A stretch of DNA of 64,000 nucleotides from Serpens sp035497915. Lineage in GTDB: Bacteria; Pseudomonadota; Gammaproteobacteria; Pseudomonadales; Pseudomonadaceae. The stretch is taken from positions 57,120 to 121,119 of the forward strand of contig NZ_DATJCS010000004.1 in NCBI RefSeq assembly GCF_035497915.1, in the 5' to 3' direction. The position numbers and the translations under genes were made by a program. The notes under the pieces are model-generated. The model was not told the DNA's origin and ran no database searches. It saw only the letters and a program-made list of their open reading frames with translations. The first letter of the stretch is position 1. Each line of letters begins with the position of its first letter. Below, one piece after another: positions 37,108 to 46,308 of the stretch.

Positions 37108-37545
37108 ATGGCGCTCAAGACCATCAAAGCCAGCGGCCACATGCAGGCCGGCATGACCATCGACATCCAGTGCGGCAGCCACCACATCATCATGGACCAG
37201 CCGAAGACCGCCGGCGGCGCGGATCTGGGCGCCAGCCCGCTGGAGGTGATGATCGCCACCGTGGCCGGCTGCTTCGGCAGCATCGGCCGCATCGTCGCCC
37301 ACCAGCAGAAGCTCACCATCAACGGCATGACCTTCGAGGTGGAAGCCGACTACGACCCCAACGGCCTGCTCGGTCGTGAAACCGACGCGCGGGTGGGTTT
37401 CCAGGAGATTCGCCTGAAGGTGGACATCGATGCGCCGGAACTGGATCAGGCGCGCAAGCAGGCCTTCCTGGAAGAAGTGGAACGCCGCTGCCCGGTGATG
37501 GAGAGCCTGTTGAACGGCACCAAGGTGAGCACGGCGCTGGCGTAA
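37108..37545 (+). CDS. OsmC/Ohr family protein
   Basis: 145 residues of the OsmC fold. The family cysteines are in VAGCFGS and RRCPV, the pair used for hydroperoxide reduction in OsmC/Ohr proteins; YDPNGLLG and LGASPLEVMIATVAG are also typical. It probably reduces organic hydroperoxides or has a related thiol function; the exact subfamily (OsmC-like YhfA/YlmL type) is unclear. It stands alone, followed by a REP cluster. Confidence 0.87.
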   Translation: MALKTIKASGHMQAGMTIDIQCGSHHIIMDQPKTAGGADLGASPLEVMIATVAGCFGSIGRIVAHQQKLTINGMTFEVEADYDPNGLLGRETDARVGFQEIRLKVDIDAPELDQARKQAFLEEVERRCPVMESLLNGTKVSTALA

Positions 37546-37573
37546 GCCCTGCGGGACCACGCAGCCTGCCATT

Positions 37574-37643
37574 TGTAGGAGCGGCTTTAGCCGCGATGCT
37601 CTTGGTGAGCCACAAAAGCATCGCGGCTAAAGCCGCTCCTACA
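37574..37643. repeat. Inverted REP pair (GTAGGAGCGGCTTTAGCCGCGA family)
   Basis: TGTAGGAGCGGCTTTAGCCG plus CGATGCT (37574-37600) is matched perfectly by its reverse complement at 37617-37643, a 27-bp inverted repeat with a 16-base loop. This is a well-known Pseudomonas REP type. Confidence 0.95.
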
Positions 37644-37682
37644 GGCCGCCGGGTATCAGGCCAGACGGCCGGACCAGGAATC

Positions 37683-37733
37683 GTAGGGTGGACAACGCTT
37701 TCCTTGTCCACCAGGGCCACGGCGCCGTGGCCC
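37683..37733. repeat. REP of the GTAGGGTGGACAA family plus a 20-bp palindrome
   Basis: GTAGGGTGGACAACG (37683-37697) and TTGTCCACC (37704-37712) form the REP hairpin, the same family as at 61-132. Directly beyond it GGGCCACGGC and GCCGTGGCCC (37714-37733) form a perfect 20-bp palindrome. Confidence 0.8.
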
Positions 37734-37794
37734 GCTGGCGGCCAGGAAAAGCGCTGACCGCCCTATGCTGCGGCGCGGCAAATACGAGAAACAC

Positions 37795-37818
37795 AAAGGG
37801 CCACCGAAGTGGCCCTCT
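37795..37818 (-). terminator. Terminator after htpG
   Basis: AGGGCCAC (37797-37804) and GTGGCCCT (37809-37816) with loop CGAA; on the minus strand the stem is followed by TTGTGTTTC. Confidence 0.75.
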
Positions 37819-37836
37819 GTTATTTCAGCGCAACGA

Positions 37837-39741
37837 TCAGGCGCTCAGTTCCAGCAGCAGCTTGTTCAGACGCTGCACGTAACCGGCCGGGTCCTTGAGG
37901 CTGTCGCCGGCGGCCAGGGCGGCCTGGTCGAACAGGATGTGGCTGAGGTCGGCGAAGCGGTCTTCATCGGCTTCCGCATCCAGCTTCTCGATCAGCGGGT
38001 GCTGCGGATTGATCTCGAAGATCGGCTTGCTCTCCGGCACCTTCTGGCCGCTGGCTTCGAGGATCTGGCGCATCTGCAGGCCCAGGTCCTGCTCACCAAT
38101 GGCGAGGATCGCCGGCGATTCGGTCAGGCGATGCGACACGCGCACCTCGGCCACTTCCGCCTCCAGCACCTTCTTCAGACGCTCGACCAGTTGCTCCTTG
38201 GTCTTGGCGACTTCTACCTGGGCCTTCTTGTCTTCCTCGGAATCCAGCTTGCCGAGGTCCAGGTCACCGCGCGCCACGTCGACGAACTGCTTGCCGTCGA
38301 ATTCGGTGAGGTAGCTCATCAGCCACTCGTCGATGCGGTCGGTGAGCAGCAGCACTTCCACGCCCTTCTTGCGGAACACTTCCAGGTGCGGGCTGTTCTT
38401 GACCTGATTGAAGCTTTCGCCGGTGAGGAAGTAGATCTTGTCCTGACCTTCCTTGATGCGGCCCAGGTAGTCGGCGAGCGAGACGGACTGTTCGCCGCTG
38501 GCGTCGTGGGTGGAGGCGAAGCGCAGCAGGCCGGCGATCTTCTCCTTGTTGGCGAAGTCTTCCGCCGGGCCTTCCTTGAGCACCTGGCCGAACTGCTTCC
38601 AGAAGCCCTTGTAGTCCTCGGGCTTGTCCTTGGCCAGCTTGTCCAGCATGTCCAGGGCGCGCTTGGTCAGCGCCGACTTCATGGAGTCGATCACCAGGCC
38701 CGACTGCAGGATTTCCCGGGAGACGTTCAGGGACAGGTCATTGGAGTCCACCACACCCTTGATGAAGCGCAGGTAGAGCGGCAGGAACTGGTCGGCCTGA
38801 TCCATGATGAATACGCGCTGCACATAGAGCTTGAGGCCCTTGGGCGCTTCGCGGTGGTACAGGTCGAACGGCGCGCGGCCCGGCACGTAGAGCAGCGAGG
38901 TGTATTCCAGCTTGCCCTCGACCTTGTTGTGGCTCCAGGCCAGCGGGTCTTCGAAGTCGTGACCGACGTGCTTGTAGAACTCGGTGTATTCCTCGTCCTT
39001 GATCTCGGTGCGCGGACGGGTCCACAGCGCACTGGCGCGGTTGACGGTTTCCCACTCGGGCTCGGCCGGCGCGTCCTTCTCCTCACCGTGGTGTTCCTTC
39101 GGCAGCTCGATGGGCAGCGCCACGTGGTCGGAGTATTTCTTGATGATGTTGCGCAGGCGCCATCCGTCGGCGAACTCTTCTTCGCCGCTCTTCAGGTGCA
39201 GCACGATGCGGGTGCCGCGCTCGGCCTTCTCCACGGTGGCGACTTCGAAGTCGCCCTCGCCCTTCGACGACCAGTGCACGCCTTCGCCGGCGGACAGGCC
39301 GGCGCGGCGGCTGAACACATCCACCTTGTCGGCGACGATAAACGCGGAATAGAAGCCCACGCCGAACTGGCCGATCAGCCGCGAATCCTTCTTCTGATCG
39401 CCGGTGAGATTCTTCAGGAAGTCGGCGGTGCCGGACTTGGCGATGGTGCCCAGGTGCGCGATGGCGTCCTCACGGCTCAGGCCGATGCCGTTGTCTTCGA
39501 CGGTGAGGGTCTTGGCGTCCTTGTCAAAGCTGACGCGAATCTTCAGCTCGGCGCCGCCTTCGAGCAGCTCCGGCTTGGCCAGCGCCTCGAAGCGCAGCTT
39601 GTCGGCGGCGTCGGAAGCGTTGGAGATCAGCTCGCGCAGGAAGATTTCCTTGTTGGAATACAGGGAATGGATCATCAGGTGCAGCAGCTGCTTCACCTCG
39701 GTCTGGAAGCCCAGGGTTTCTTTTTGAGTTTCCACACTCAT
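37837..39741 (-). CDS. htpG: Chaperone HtpG (Hsp90)
   Basis: 634 residues, the usual Pseudomonas length. The N-terminal ATPase motifs are FLRELISNASDAADKLR, VEDNGIGLS, GQFGVGFYSAF and GTRIVLHL; the middle and dimerisation domains follow. ATP-driven cytosolic chaperone induced by heat. I take the ATG at 39741 (MSVETQKETL) with GGAGAG upstream; an in-frame TTG three codons earlier is unlikely. A sigma-32 promoter lies about 50 bases upstream, inside the end of the preceding gene, and a terminator follows. Confidence 0.96.
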   Translation of the reverse strand: MSVETQKETLGFQTEVKQLLHLMIHSLYSNKEIFLRELISNASDAADKLRFEALAKPELLEGGAELKIRVSFDKDAKTLTVEDNGIGLSREDAIAHLGTIAKSGTADFLKNLTGDQKKDSRLIGQFGVGFYSAFIVADKVDVFSRRAGLSAGEGVHWSSKGEGDFEVATVEKAERGTRIVLHLKSGEEEFADGWRLRNIIKKYSDHVALPIELPKEHHGEEKDAPAEPEWETVNRASALWTRPRTEIKDEEYTEFYKHVGHDFEDPLAWSHNKVEGKLEYTSLLYVPGRAPFDLYHREAPKGLKLYVQRVFIMDQADQFLPLYLRFIKGVVDSNDLSLNVSREILQSGLVIDSMKSALTKRALDMLDKLAKDKPEDYKGFWKQFGQVLKEGPAEDFANKEKIAGLLRFASTHDASGEQSVSLADYLGRIKEGQDKIYFLTGESFNQVKNSPHLEVFRKKGVEVLLLTDRIDEWLMSYLTEFDGKQFVDVARGDLDLGKLDSEEDKKAQVEVAKTKEQLVERLKKVLEAEVAEVRVSHRLTESPAILAIGEQDLGLQMRQILEASGQKVPESKPIFEINPQHPLIEKLDAEADEDRFADLSHILFDQAALAAGDSLKDPAGYVQRLNKLLLELSA

Positions 39742-39797
39742 CGTCTTCAACTCTCCAGGTGTTGGATACGGGCCGCTGGCGCGACGGGATGTCCAGC

Positions 39798-39826
39798 AGA
39801 TGGGGGATGACCCTCAGGATTTCAAG
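39798..39826 (-). promoter_or_regulatory. Sigma-32 (RpoH) heat-shock promoter of htpG
   Basis: Read on the minus strand, CTTGAAA (39826-39820), a 14-base spacer and CCCCATCT (39805-39798) match the RpoH consensus CTTGAAA-N(11-16)-CCCCATNT without a mismatch. The predicted start gives a leader of about 50 bases before the htpG ATG. The -35 box covers the last codons of the upstream gene, whose TGA lies in the spacer. Confidence 0.9.
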
Positions 39827-40797
39827 GGCTTGGCACCGTCAGCCGGCTGACCGGGCACGCCGCGCGGCGGATAGCGGTCGCCCGCCACGTGCCAGCCGCG
39901 CTCCTCGTCCTTGAGCAGCTGCAATGGCAGGGTCAGCGCGCGGTTGCCGATGCGCGCCTGCACGCGCAGCTCCAGGGGGCGGCTGTGCCAGTCGATATCG
40001 GGCAGCCGCACCGCCTCCACGCGATGCTGCGGAAAGCGTCGTTGCAGGTAGTCCTCGATCACATGCTGCAGGGTGTGCGCCGAATCGAAGCGCGCATCCA
40101 CGCTGCCCGCGCGGTAGCGCAGGCCGTCGGTGAACACCTCGATGGGGCCGGAGAGCCAGGTGCGGTGTGCGCTCGGCAAACCCAGGTGCAGATCGCCCAC
40201 CAGCCGGTTGGGTGCCTGGCGCCGCAACTGCAGGTGCAGGCTGTAGCCGCGCTCCAGGCGCAACGCCTCGGGCAGCGGGTTGCCAGGCAGGCGGCGCACC
40301 AGCTCGACGGTGGGAACCTCAGCGTCCTGCGGCAGGATGTCCAGGGTCAGTTGCGGGCCGGAGAACTCGCCCAGGTGGATCACCAGCTCACGCCGGTCGA
40401 GGTTCGCCGCGCCCTGGCTGAGGCGCAGCCGGCCTTCGATGAAGTCGCCTTCCACCGGGGCGAACGGCTCGCCCCACAGGCTGCCACGCAGGCGAATGTC
40501 CGGCTGCCAGGGATCGCGCACCGGCTTCAGCCATTCGAGACTCAGCAGGGAGCGCAGGTGATCGGGGTTCTGCTCCGCCACCCCAAGCAGGCCGATGCCC
40601 AGCGGCAAGGCGGCGACCGCGGCCAGCAGCAGCGGTGTGCGCGCCTCCCTGCCATGGCGAAACAGGTAGAGCAGCGTCAATGGCGGCAGCAGGCACAGCA
40701 GGCCCCAGCCGGCCCCCCGCGCGAAGGCGCGCAGGGCCAGCCAGAACAGACTGATCAGCAGCAGGCAACAGGCGCCGAGAATCAGCAAGGCATCCAT
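39814..40797 (-). CDS. Membrane protein of unknown function
   Basis: 327 residues. About three hydrophobic helices at the N-terminus (to about residue 75, with LLLISLFWLAL and LLCLLPPLTLLYLF) precede a soluble region of about 240 residues that looks beta-rich and probably periplasmic. Recognisable blocks are WQPDIRLRGSLWGEPF and LVGDLHLGLPSAHRTWLSGP. I know similar proteins only as Pseudomonas hypotheticals, sometimes labelled as MFS without support. It lies between a thioesterase gene and htpG; its last codons contain the htpG -35 box. Confidence 0.75.
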   Translation of the reverse strand: MDALLILGACCLLLISLFWLALRAFARGAGWGLLCLLPPLTLLYLFRHGREARTPLLLAAVAALPLGIGLLGVAEQNPDHLRSLLSLEWLKPVRDPWQPDIRLRGSLWGEPFAPVEGDFIEGRLRLSQGAANLDRRELVIHLGEFSGPQLTLDILPQDAEVPTVELVRRLPGNPLPEALRLERGYSLHLQLRRQAPNRLVGDLHLGLPSAHRTWLSGPIEVFTDGLRYRAGSVDARFDSAHTLQHVIEDYLQRRFPQHRVEAVRLPDIDWHSRPLELRVQARIGNRALTLPLQLLKDEERGWHVAGDRYPPRGVPGQPADGAKPLKS

Positions 40798-40842
40798 GGA
40801 ACGTTCCTCGTCCGGCCAGACCGCCGGACGCGGAACGGCCGC

Positions 40843-41289
40843 TCAGGACTCGTCGACCTTGAAGTGGGCGCGCGCGGTGGCGATGGGCTCGGTTTGCGTG
40901 GTTTGCCAGGCGGTGATGGCCACGTTGGCCACACGGCGACCCTGCCGCCACACCTGGCATTGAGCGAAGGTGTCACGATAGTGACCGGCCCTGAGGTAAT
41001 CCACCGAGAAGTCGATGGTTTTGGGCAGATGCTGGGTGCCCATGAACATCAGCAGATGCAGGTGCGCCGCATGCTCCATGAAACCGGCGATCACCCCGCC
41101 ATGCAGCGCCGGCAGCACCGGGTTGCCGATGTTGTCGGCCTGGGCCGGCAGACGGAACACCATGTCGTCGCCCAGGCGCAGACACTCGATGCCGATCAGG
41201 CGCGCGTAGGGAACCAGATCGATCAGGGCACTGTAGTCGTTGCGCGTGTGCGCGCTGCTCACCAGCGCGTTGAATTCTTCGGCCTTCAT
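40843..41289 (-). CDS. PaaI-family hotdog thioesterase
   Basis: 148 residues with a hotdog fold: NPVLPALHGGVIAGFMEHAA carries the HGG-type catalytic loop and TIDFSVDYLRAG the following strand. It should hydrolyse an acyl-CoA or related thioester. It overlaps the preceding thioesterase gene by four bases (ATGA), so the two hotdog proteins are probably made together and could form a mixed complex. Confidence 0.87.
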   Translation of the reverse strand: MKAEEFNALVSSAHTRNDYSALIDLVPYARLIGIECLRLGDDMVFRLPAQADNIGNPVLPALHGGVIAGFMEHAAHLHLLMFMGTQHLPKTIDFSVDYLRAGHYRDTFAQCQVWRQGRRVANVAITAWQTTQTEPIATARAHFKVDES

Positions 41290-41753
41290 GCCTTGCCCTC
41301 CGGAAATACGCCCGTTTTCAGATTCGCGCTCTTGCCCATGCGCATGAAGGTGCCCACCGCGTGGGCGATGGGCTGCGCGGGATCATCCTGGTAGGCGATG
41401 CCACGGGTGAAGATCACCGTCGGGGTCACCCGATAGCACTCGGCGAAGCCGTAGACATCCTTGTGCGGATCGGCCGGGCGCATGTAGTCGATGCGCAGGT
41501 CAAGGGTCGGGCAGACCTCGAAATCCGGCAGGAAGCACACGGTGGAGATGCCGCAAGTGGTGTCCATCAGGGTGGTGATGGCGCCACCATGGATGCCGCC
41601 GGTCTCCGGGTTGCCGACGATCTTTTCACTGTAGGGCAGGCGTAGCGTCAGGCCTTTTTCGTCGGCCGCCTCCACCTGCATGCCCAGCACCTGGCAATGC
41701 CGCAGGGCGGAAAGGAAGCGTTCGGCGCGCTGCACGAGGGAATTCTTGTTCAT
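41286..41753 (-). CDS. PaaI-family hotdog thioesterase
   Basis: 155 residues, second hotdog protein: GGIHGGAITTLMDTTCG is the catalytic loop and TLDLRIDYMRPAD the following strand. I take the ATG at 41753 (MNKNSLVQRAERF); an ATG 96 bases upstream would add a Pro-rich tail that looks non-genuine and reaches back into the DUF599 gene. Start-stop overlap with the next thioesterase gene. Confidence 0.87.
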   Translation of the reverse strand: MNKNSLVQRAERFLSALRHCQVLGMQVEAADEKGLTLRLPYSEKIVGNPETGGIHGGAITTLMDTTCGISTVCFLPDFEVCPTLDLRIDYMRPADPHKDVYGFAECYRVTPTVIFTRGIAYQDDPAQPIAHAVGTFMRMGKSANLKTGVFPEGKA

Positions 41754-41799
41754 GGTATGGCTCGCAAGGTGCGGAACGGGCGGCGGCGGGCCGCCCGGG

Positions 41800-42558
41800 T
41801 CAGTGAAATTCGGGCTCGCGGGGTTCCTGGGTGGCAGACGGAGCGGCAAGCGGCGCGGGGGTATGGGTCAGCACCTCGAGCACCCGGGAATGGAACTCGC
41901 GATGGTAGAGCACCAGCACCACGCCGGCGGTGACCGCCATGAACACCCAGGGATGGATGAACCAGGACAGCACCGCCAGGCCGAAATAATACGCCCGCAG
42001 GCCCAGGTTGAAATGATTGCCGGCACTCGACAGCAGCTTGGCGGCGCGCTTGGCGAAAATGTTGCGCTCCTGGTCGCTGACGTTACGCTCGGCGAGCAAC
42101 GGTGCCGAACCCAGCAGCACGGCGGCGAAGTTGTACTGGCGCATGCACCAGCTGAAGGTGAAGAAGGCGTAGACGAATACCAGGCCCAGCAGCAACAGCT
42201 TGAGCTCGGACATGCCCCGCCCGACCGGCTCGATGAAGGGCAGCTCGGCGAGCAGCGACACGGCGCGATCGGAGGCGCCGAGGGCGGTGACGACGGCGGC
42301 CAGGATGATCAGCGTGCTGGAGGCGAAGAACGAGGCGTTGCGTTCCAGATTGCCGATCACGTTGGCGTCGGCGATGCGGTTGTCGCGCTGCAGCATGCGG
42401 CGCATCCAGTCCTCGCGGTACAGGTGCATGACACTGGCCAGGCATGGCGTGTCCCGCCCCTTCCAGATCGCGTAGCGCGTGTAGCCTACCCAGCAGAAGA
42501 CAAACCACAGCGCAGCCACCAGGTGGCGCAGGTACTCATCGGTCAAGATCATGGGCAC
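41800..42558 (-). CDS. DUF599 membrane protein
   Basis: 252 residues of the DUF599 family, with about four membrane helices. Characteristic blocks are VGYTRYAIWKGRD, NVIGNLERNASFFASSTLII and FSWCMRQYNFAAVLLGSAP. The function is unknown. An ATG two codons inside (42552) is equally possible. It follows braB on the same strand across an imperfect hairpin that contains a TATAAT box. Confidence 0.85.
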   Translation of the reverse strand: MPMILTDEYLRHLVAALWFVFCWVGYTRYAIWKGRDTPCLASVMHLYREDWMRRMLQRDNRIADANVIGNLERNASFFASSTLIILAAVVTALGASDRAVSLLAELPFIEPVGRGMSELKLLLLGLVFVYAFFTFSWCMRQYNFAAVLLGSAPLLAERNVSDQERNIFAKRAAKLLSSAGNHFNLGLRAYYFGLAVLSWFIHPWVFMAVTAGVVLVLYHREFHSRVLEVLTHTPAPLAAPSATQEPREPEFH

Positions 42559-42563
42559 TCCAT

Positions 42564-42596
42564 CGAAGCCGGGCGATTATACCCGCCCGGGCTTCA
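42564..42596 (-). promoter_or_regulatory. Imperfect hairpin with TATAAT in its loop, possible DUF599 promoter
   Basis: On the minus strand GAAGCCCGGGCG and CGCCCGGCTTC flank GGTATAAT (TATAAT is 42581-42576). The -10 box is perfect and about 18 bases upstream of the start; no convincing -35 was found. The stem may also act as the braB terminator. Confidence 0.4.
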
Positions 42597-42615
42597 TCTT
42601 GATGCCTTTCGGCCA

Positions 42616-43917
42616 CTACCGTTTCGCCGGCAGCAGACGATCCACCAGCGCCGCCACCACCAGCACCACCAGCACCGGCTGCGCCCAGCCCATGCTTTGC
42701 GCGGCCCAGGGCAGGTTGGCGAAGAACGCCGGCACCTGATCCTTGAAGGCGCTGGCCAGCAGGCCGTCGGCCAGCCCGAACACCAGCGCCACCGCCATCA
42801 CCGGACGGAACACCCGGCGTGGCTCGCGCCACAGCCGGTCGGCCAGGCTCAGCAGCACCAGCACAATGGCCAGCGGATACAGGCCCACCAGCACCGGCAC
42901 CGAGACGCGAATCAGCTGGTCGAGCCCCTGGTTGGCCACCAGCAGGCTGAACAGCGTGAAGCCCACGGCCACGTTGCGGTAGGAGGTATGCAGCAGCTCG
43001 CTGAAGAACTCGCCACAGGCGGTGAGCAGGCCCACCGCGGTGGTCAGGCAGGCCAGGATGATCACCGCGGCCAGCAGCAGCAGGCCGGGTGTGCCGAAGG
43101 TGTGCTGCACATAGGCGGTGAGAATCTGCCCGCCGTTGCTCGCGTCGAAGGCGATGCTCTTGCTGGTCGCGCCCAGATAGAACAGCGCCAGGTAGACCAG
43201 CGCCAGGCCGATGGCGGCGATGATCACCGCGATGATGGAATAGCGGGTCACCAGACCCGGACTGGTCACCCCGCGATCGCGGATCGCCGTGGCGATCACG
43301 ATGCCGAACACCAGCGCGCCGAGGGCGTCCATGGTCAGGTAACCCTGCAGGAAGCCCTGCAGCAGCGGCGCGTCACGGTATTCCGGCGCCGTGACGCCCA
43401 CCGAACCGGCCGGCGCGAAGATCGCGGCGGCGCCCAGCAGCACCAGGGCCAGCAGCAGCACCGGGGTGATGACCTTGCCGACCCGGTCGATCAGCCGCCC
43501 GGGGTTGAGTACCAGGAACAGCACCAGCGCGAAGAACCCCAGCGAATAGAGGAACAAGGCCCAGTCGCTGTTGCCGGTGAAGGGGGCGATGCCGATCTCG
43601 AACGACACCACTGCGGTGCGCGGCGTGGCGAACAGCGGGCCGATGGACAGATAGACCGCCACCGCCAGCACGGTACCGGCCACCTTGCCGAGTGGCCCGG
43701 TCAGGCTCGGCATGCCGCCACCGACCCGCGCCAGGGCCACGATGGTCAGCAGCGGCAGGCCGACGCCGGTGATCAGAAAGCCCAGCGCCACCGGCCAGAG
43801 GTTGTCGCCCGCGGCCATGCCGGCGCTGGCGGGAAAGATGATGTTGCCGGCGCCGAGGAACAGCGCGAAGGTCATGAAACCGAGGGCAACCAGGTCGAAA
43901 CCTTTCAGACGAGTCAT
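42616..43917 (-). CDS. braB: Branched-chain amino acid:Na+ symporter
   Basis: 433 residues, about twelve membrane helices, of the LIVCS family (BraB/BrnQ). FMTFALFLGAGNIIFPASAG near the N-terminus and SIGPLFATPRTAVVSFEIG are characteristic. It imports Leu, Ile and Val with sodium. In P. aeruginosa braB sits next to sucD in the same orientation, as here. About 200 bases upstream before sucD's terminator probably contain its promoter. Confidence 0.93.
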   Translation of the reverse strand: MTRLKGFDLVALGFMTFALFLGAGNIIFPASAGMAAGDNLWPVALGFLITGVGLPLLTIVALARVGGGMPSLTGPLGKVAGTVLAVAVYLSIGPLFATPRTAVVSFEIGIAPFTGNSDWALFLYSLGFFALVLFLVLNPGRLIDRVGKVITPVLLLALVLLGAAAIFAPAGSVGVTAPEYRDAPLLQGFLQGYLTMDALGALVFGIVIATAIRDRGVTSPGLVTRYSIIAVIIAAIGLALVYLALFYLGATSKSIAFDASNGGQILTAYVQHTFGTPGLLLLAAVIILACLTTAVGLLTACGEFFSELLHTSYRNVAVGFTLFSLLVANQGLDQLIRVSVPVLVGLYPLAIVLVLLSLADRLWREPRRVFRPVMAVALVFGLADGLLASAFKDQVPAFFANLPWAAQSMGWAQPVLVVLVVAALVDRLLPAKR

Positions 43918-44088
43918 GGGAAGTTACACCACTGCAAAAGAGGATCAGATCGTGGCTTCCCGGGGTAAGGGAAACTGGCCGCCGGCCGGAACGGCCCTCT
44001 CTTTTGAAGGGGGCGTTCAAAAAAGGTGCAAGCCTAACGATTCCCGGTCATTTCCGCACCTTTCGTTGGATGTCCGGTGCTGCCCATA

Positions 44089-44124
44089 AACACAAAAGGC
44101 CACCTCTCGGTGGCCTTTTGTGTT
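44089..44124 (-). terminator. Terminator of the suc operon
   Basis: AACACAAAAGGCCACC (44089-44104) and GGTGGCCTTTTGTGTT (44109-44124) form a perfect 16-bp stem with loop TCTC. Confidence 0.93.
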
Positions 44125-44135
44125 CAAACGAGCCC

Positions 44136-45019
<884 letters not shown>

Positions 45020-45023
<4 letters not shown>

Positions 45024-46189
45024 TGGTTGCTCTCCGCAGCCTTGACCACCTGCTGGGCGGCCTCGGTCAGACTGGTTGCCGGGATGATGTTCAGGCCGCT
45101 TTCGGCCAGCATCTTCGCGCCGAGCTGGGCATTGTTGCCCTCCAGGCGTACCACCACCGGTACCTGAACGCCGACTTCGCGCACGGCGCCGATGATGCCT
45201 TCGGCAATCATGTCGCAGCGCACGATACCGCCGAAGATGTTCACCAGAACGGCTTTCACGTTGCTGTCGGAGAGAATGATCTTGAACGCTTCGGTCACGC
45301 GTTCCTTGGTGGCACCACCACCCACGTCCAGGAAGTTGGCCGGCTTGCCGCCGTGCAGGTTGATGATGTCCATGGTGCCCATGGCCAGGCCGGCGCCATT
45401 GACCATGCAACCGATGTTGCCATCGAGGGCCACGTAGTTGAGTTCCCAGCGGGCGGCATGGGCCTCGCGGGGATCATCCTGGGACGGGTCATGCATGGCA
45501 CGCAGCTTGGACTGGCGGTACAGCGCGTTGCCGTCGATGTTGATCTTGGCATCCAGGCAATGCAGGTTGCCGCTCTTGGTGATCACCAGCGGGTTCACTT
45601 CGAGCAGGGCCAGATCGTAGTCCTGGAACAGGCGGGCCAGGCCCAGAAAGATGTGGGTGAATTGCTTGATCTGCTCACCCTGCAGGCCCAGCTGGAACGC
45701 CAGGCTGCGGCCCTGATAGGGCTGCGGGCCAACCAGCGGATCGATGGTGGCCTTGAGAATCTTCTCGGGGGTATCGTGGGCGACCTTCTCGATCTCCACG
45801 CCACCCTCGGTGGAGGCCATGAATACGATGCGCCGACTGGAGCGATCGACCACGGCACCGAGGTACAGCTCCTTGTCGATGTCGGTACAGGCCTCGACCA
45901 GGATCTTGCTGACCGGCTGGCCGTTGGCATCGGTCTGGTAGGTCACCAGGCGCTTGCCCAGCCAGTGGGTTGCGAACTCCCGGGCTTCCTCCGGGTTGCG
46001 AACCAGCTTTACACCGCCCGCCTTTCCTCGCCCTCCGGCATGTACCTGGGCCTTTACGACCCATGCATCGCCACCGATCTCCTTGCAGGCTTCTGCGGCC
46101 TGTTGCGGGGTGTCTACGGCATGGCCTATGGAGACGGGCAGGCCGTATTCAGCGAAGAGCTGCTTACCCTGATACTCGTGAAGATTCAT
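45020..46189 (-). CDS. sucC: Succinyl-CoA synthetase beta subunit
   Basis: About 389 residues with an ATP-grasp domain: start MNLHEYQGKQLFAEYG, nucleotide segment VKAQVHAGGRGKAGG, metal-binding LALLEVNPLVI and the C-terminal NIFGGIVRCDMIAEG. The ATG at 46189 is the family start. Upstream, the lpd-sucC gap carries two hairpins, so its expression may be tuned separately from sucAB-lpd. Confidence 0.97.
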
Positions 46190-46223
46190 GCTTTCTACCG
46201 TTCTAGTTTTTGCTATTGGCAAT

Positions 46224-46247
46224 AGGCGTGTCCTCACGGACACGCCT
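46224..46247 (-). other. Hairpin just before sucC
   Basis: AGGCGTGTCC (46224-46233) and GGACACGCCT (46238-46247) form a perfect 10-bp stem with loop TCAC, 35 bases before the sucC start. No T-run follows on the minus strand, so it is more likely a processing or stability element than a terminator. Confidence 0.65.
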
Positions 46248-46253
46248 CCGATA

Positions 46254-46299
46254 CGGCAGGTGAGCCCTCCCCCCTCGCAAAAGTTCAAGTCACCTGCCG
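46254..46299 (-). other. Long-loop hairpin after lpd
   Basis: CGGCAGGTGA (46254-46263) and TCACCTGCCG (46290-46299) are perfectly complementary with a 26-base loop, ten bases past the lpd stop codon. Confidence 0.55.
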
Positions 46300-46308
46300 G
46301 TCTCTTCC

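Noticed and set aside
37574..37643. Inverted repeats considered as a CRISPR array or att site
   Set aside because: There are only two copies facing each other, without regular spacers, cas genes, an integrase or a tRNA; they fit REP elements.
41680..43968. A 762-codon open frame on the plus strand opposite DUF599 and braB
   Set aside because: Extremely His/Gln/Arg-rich low-complexity product; mirror image of hydrophobic membrane-protein codons on the other strand.
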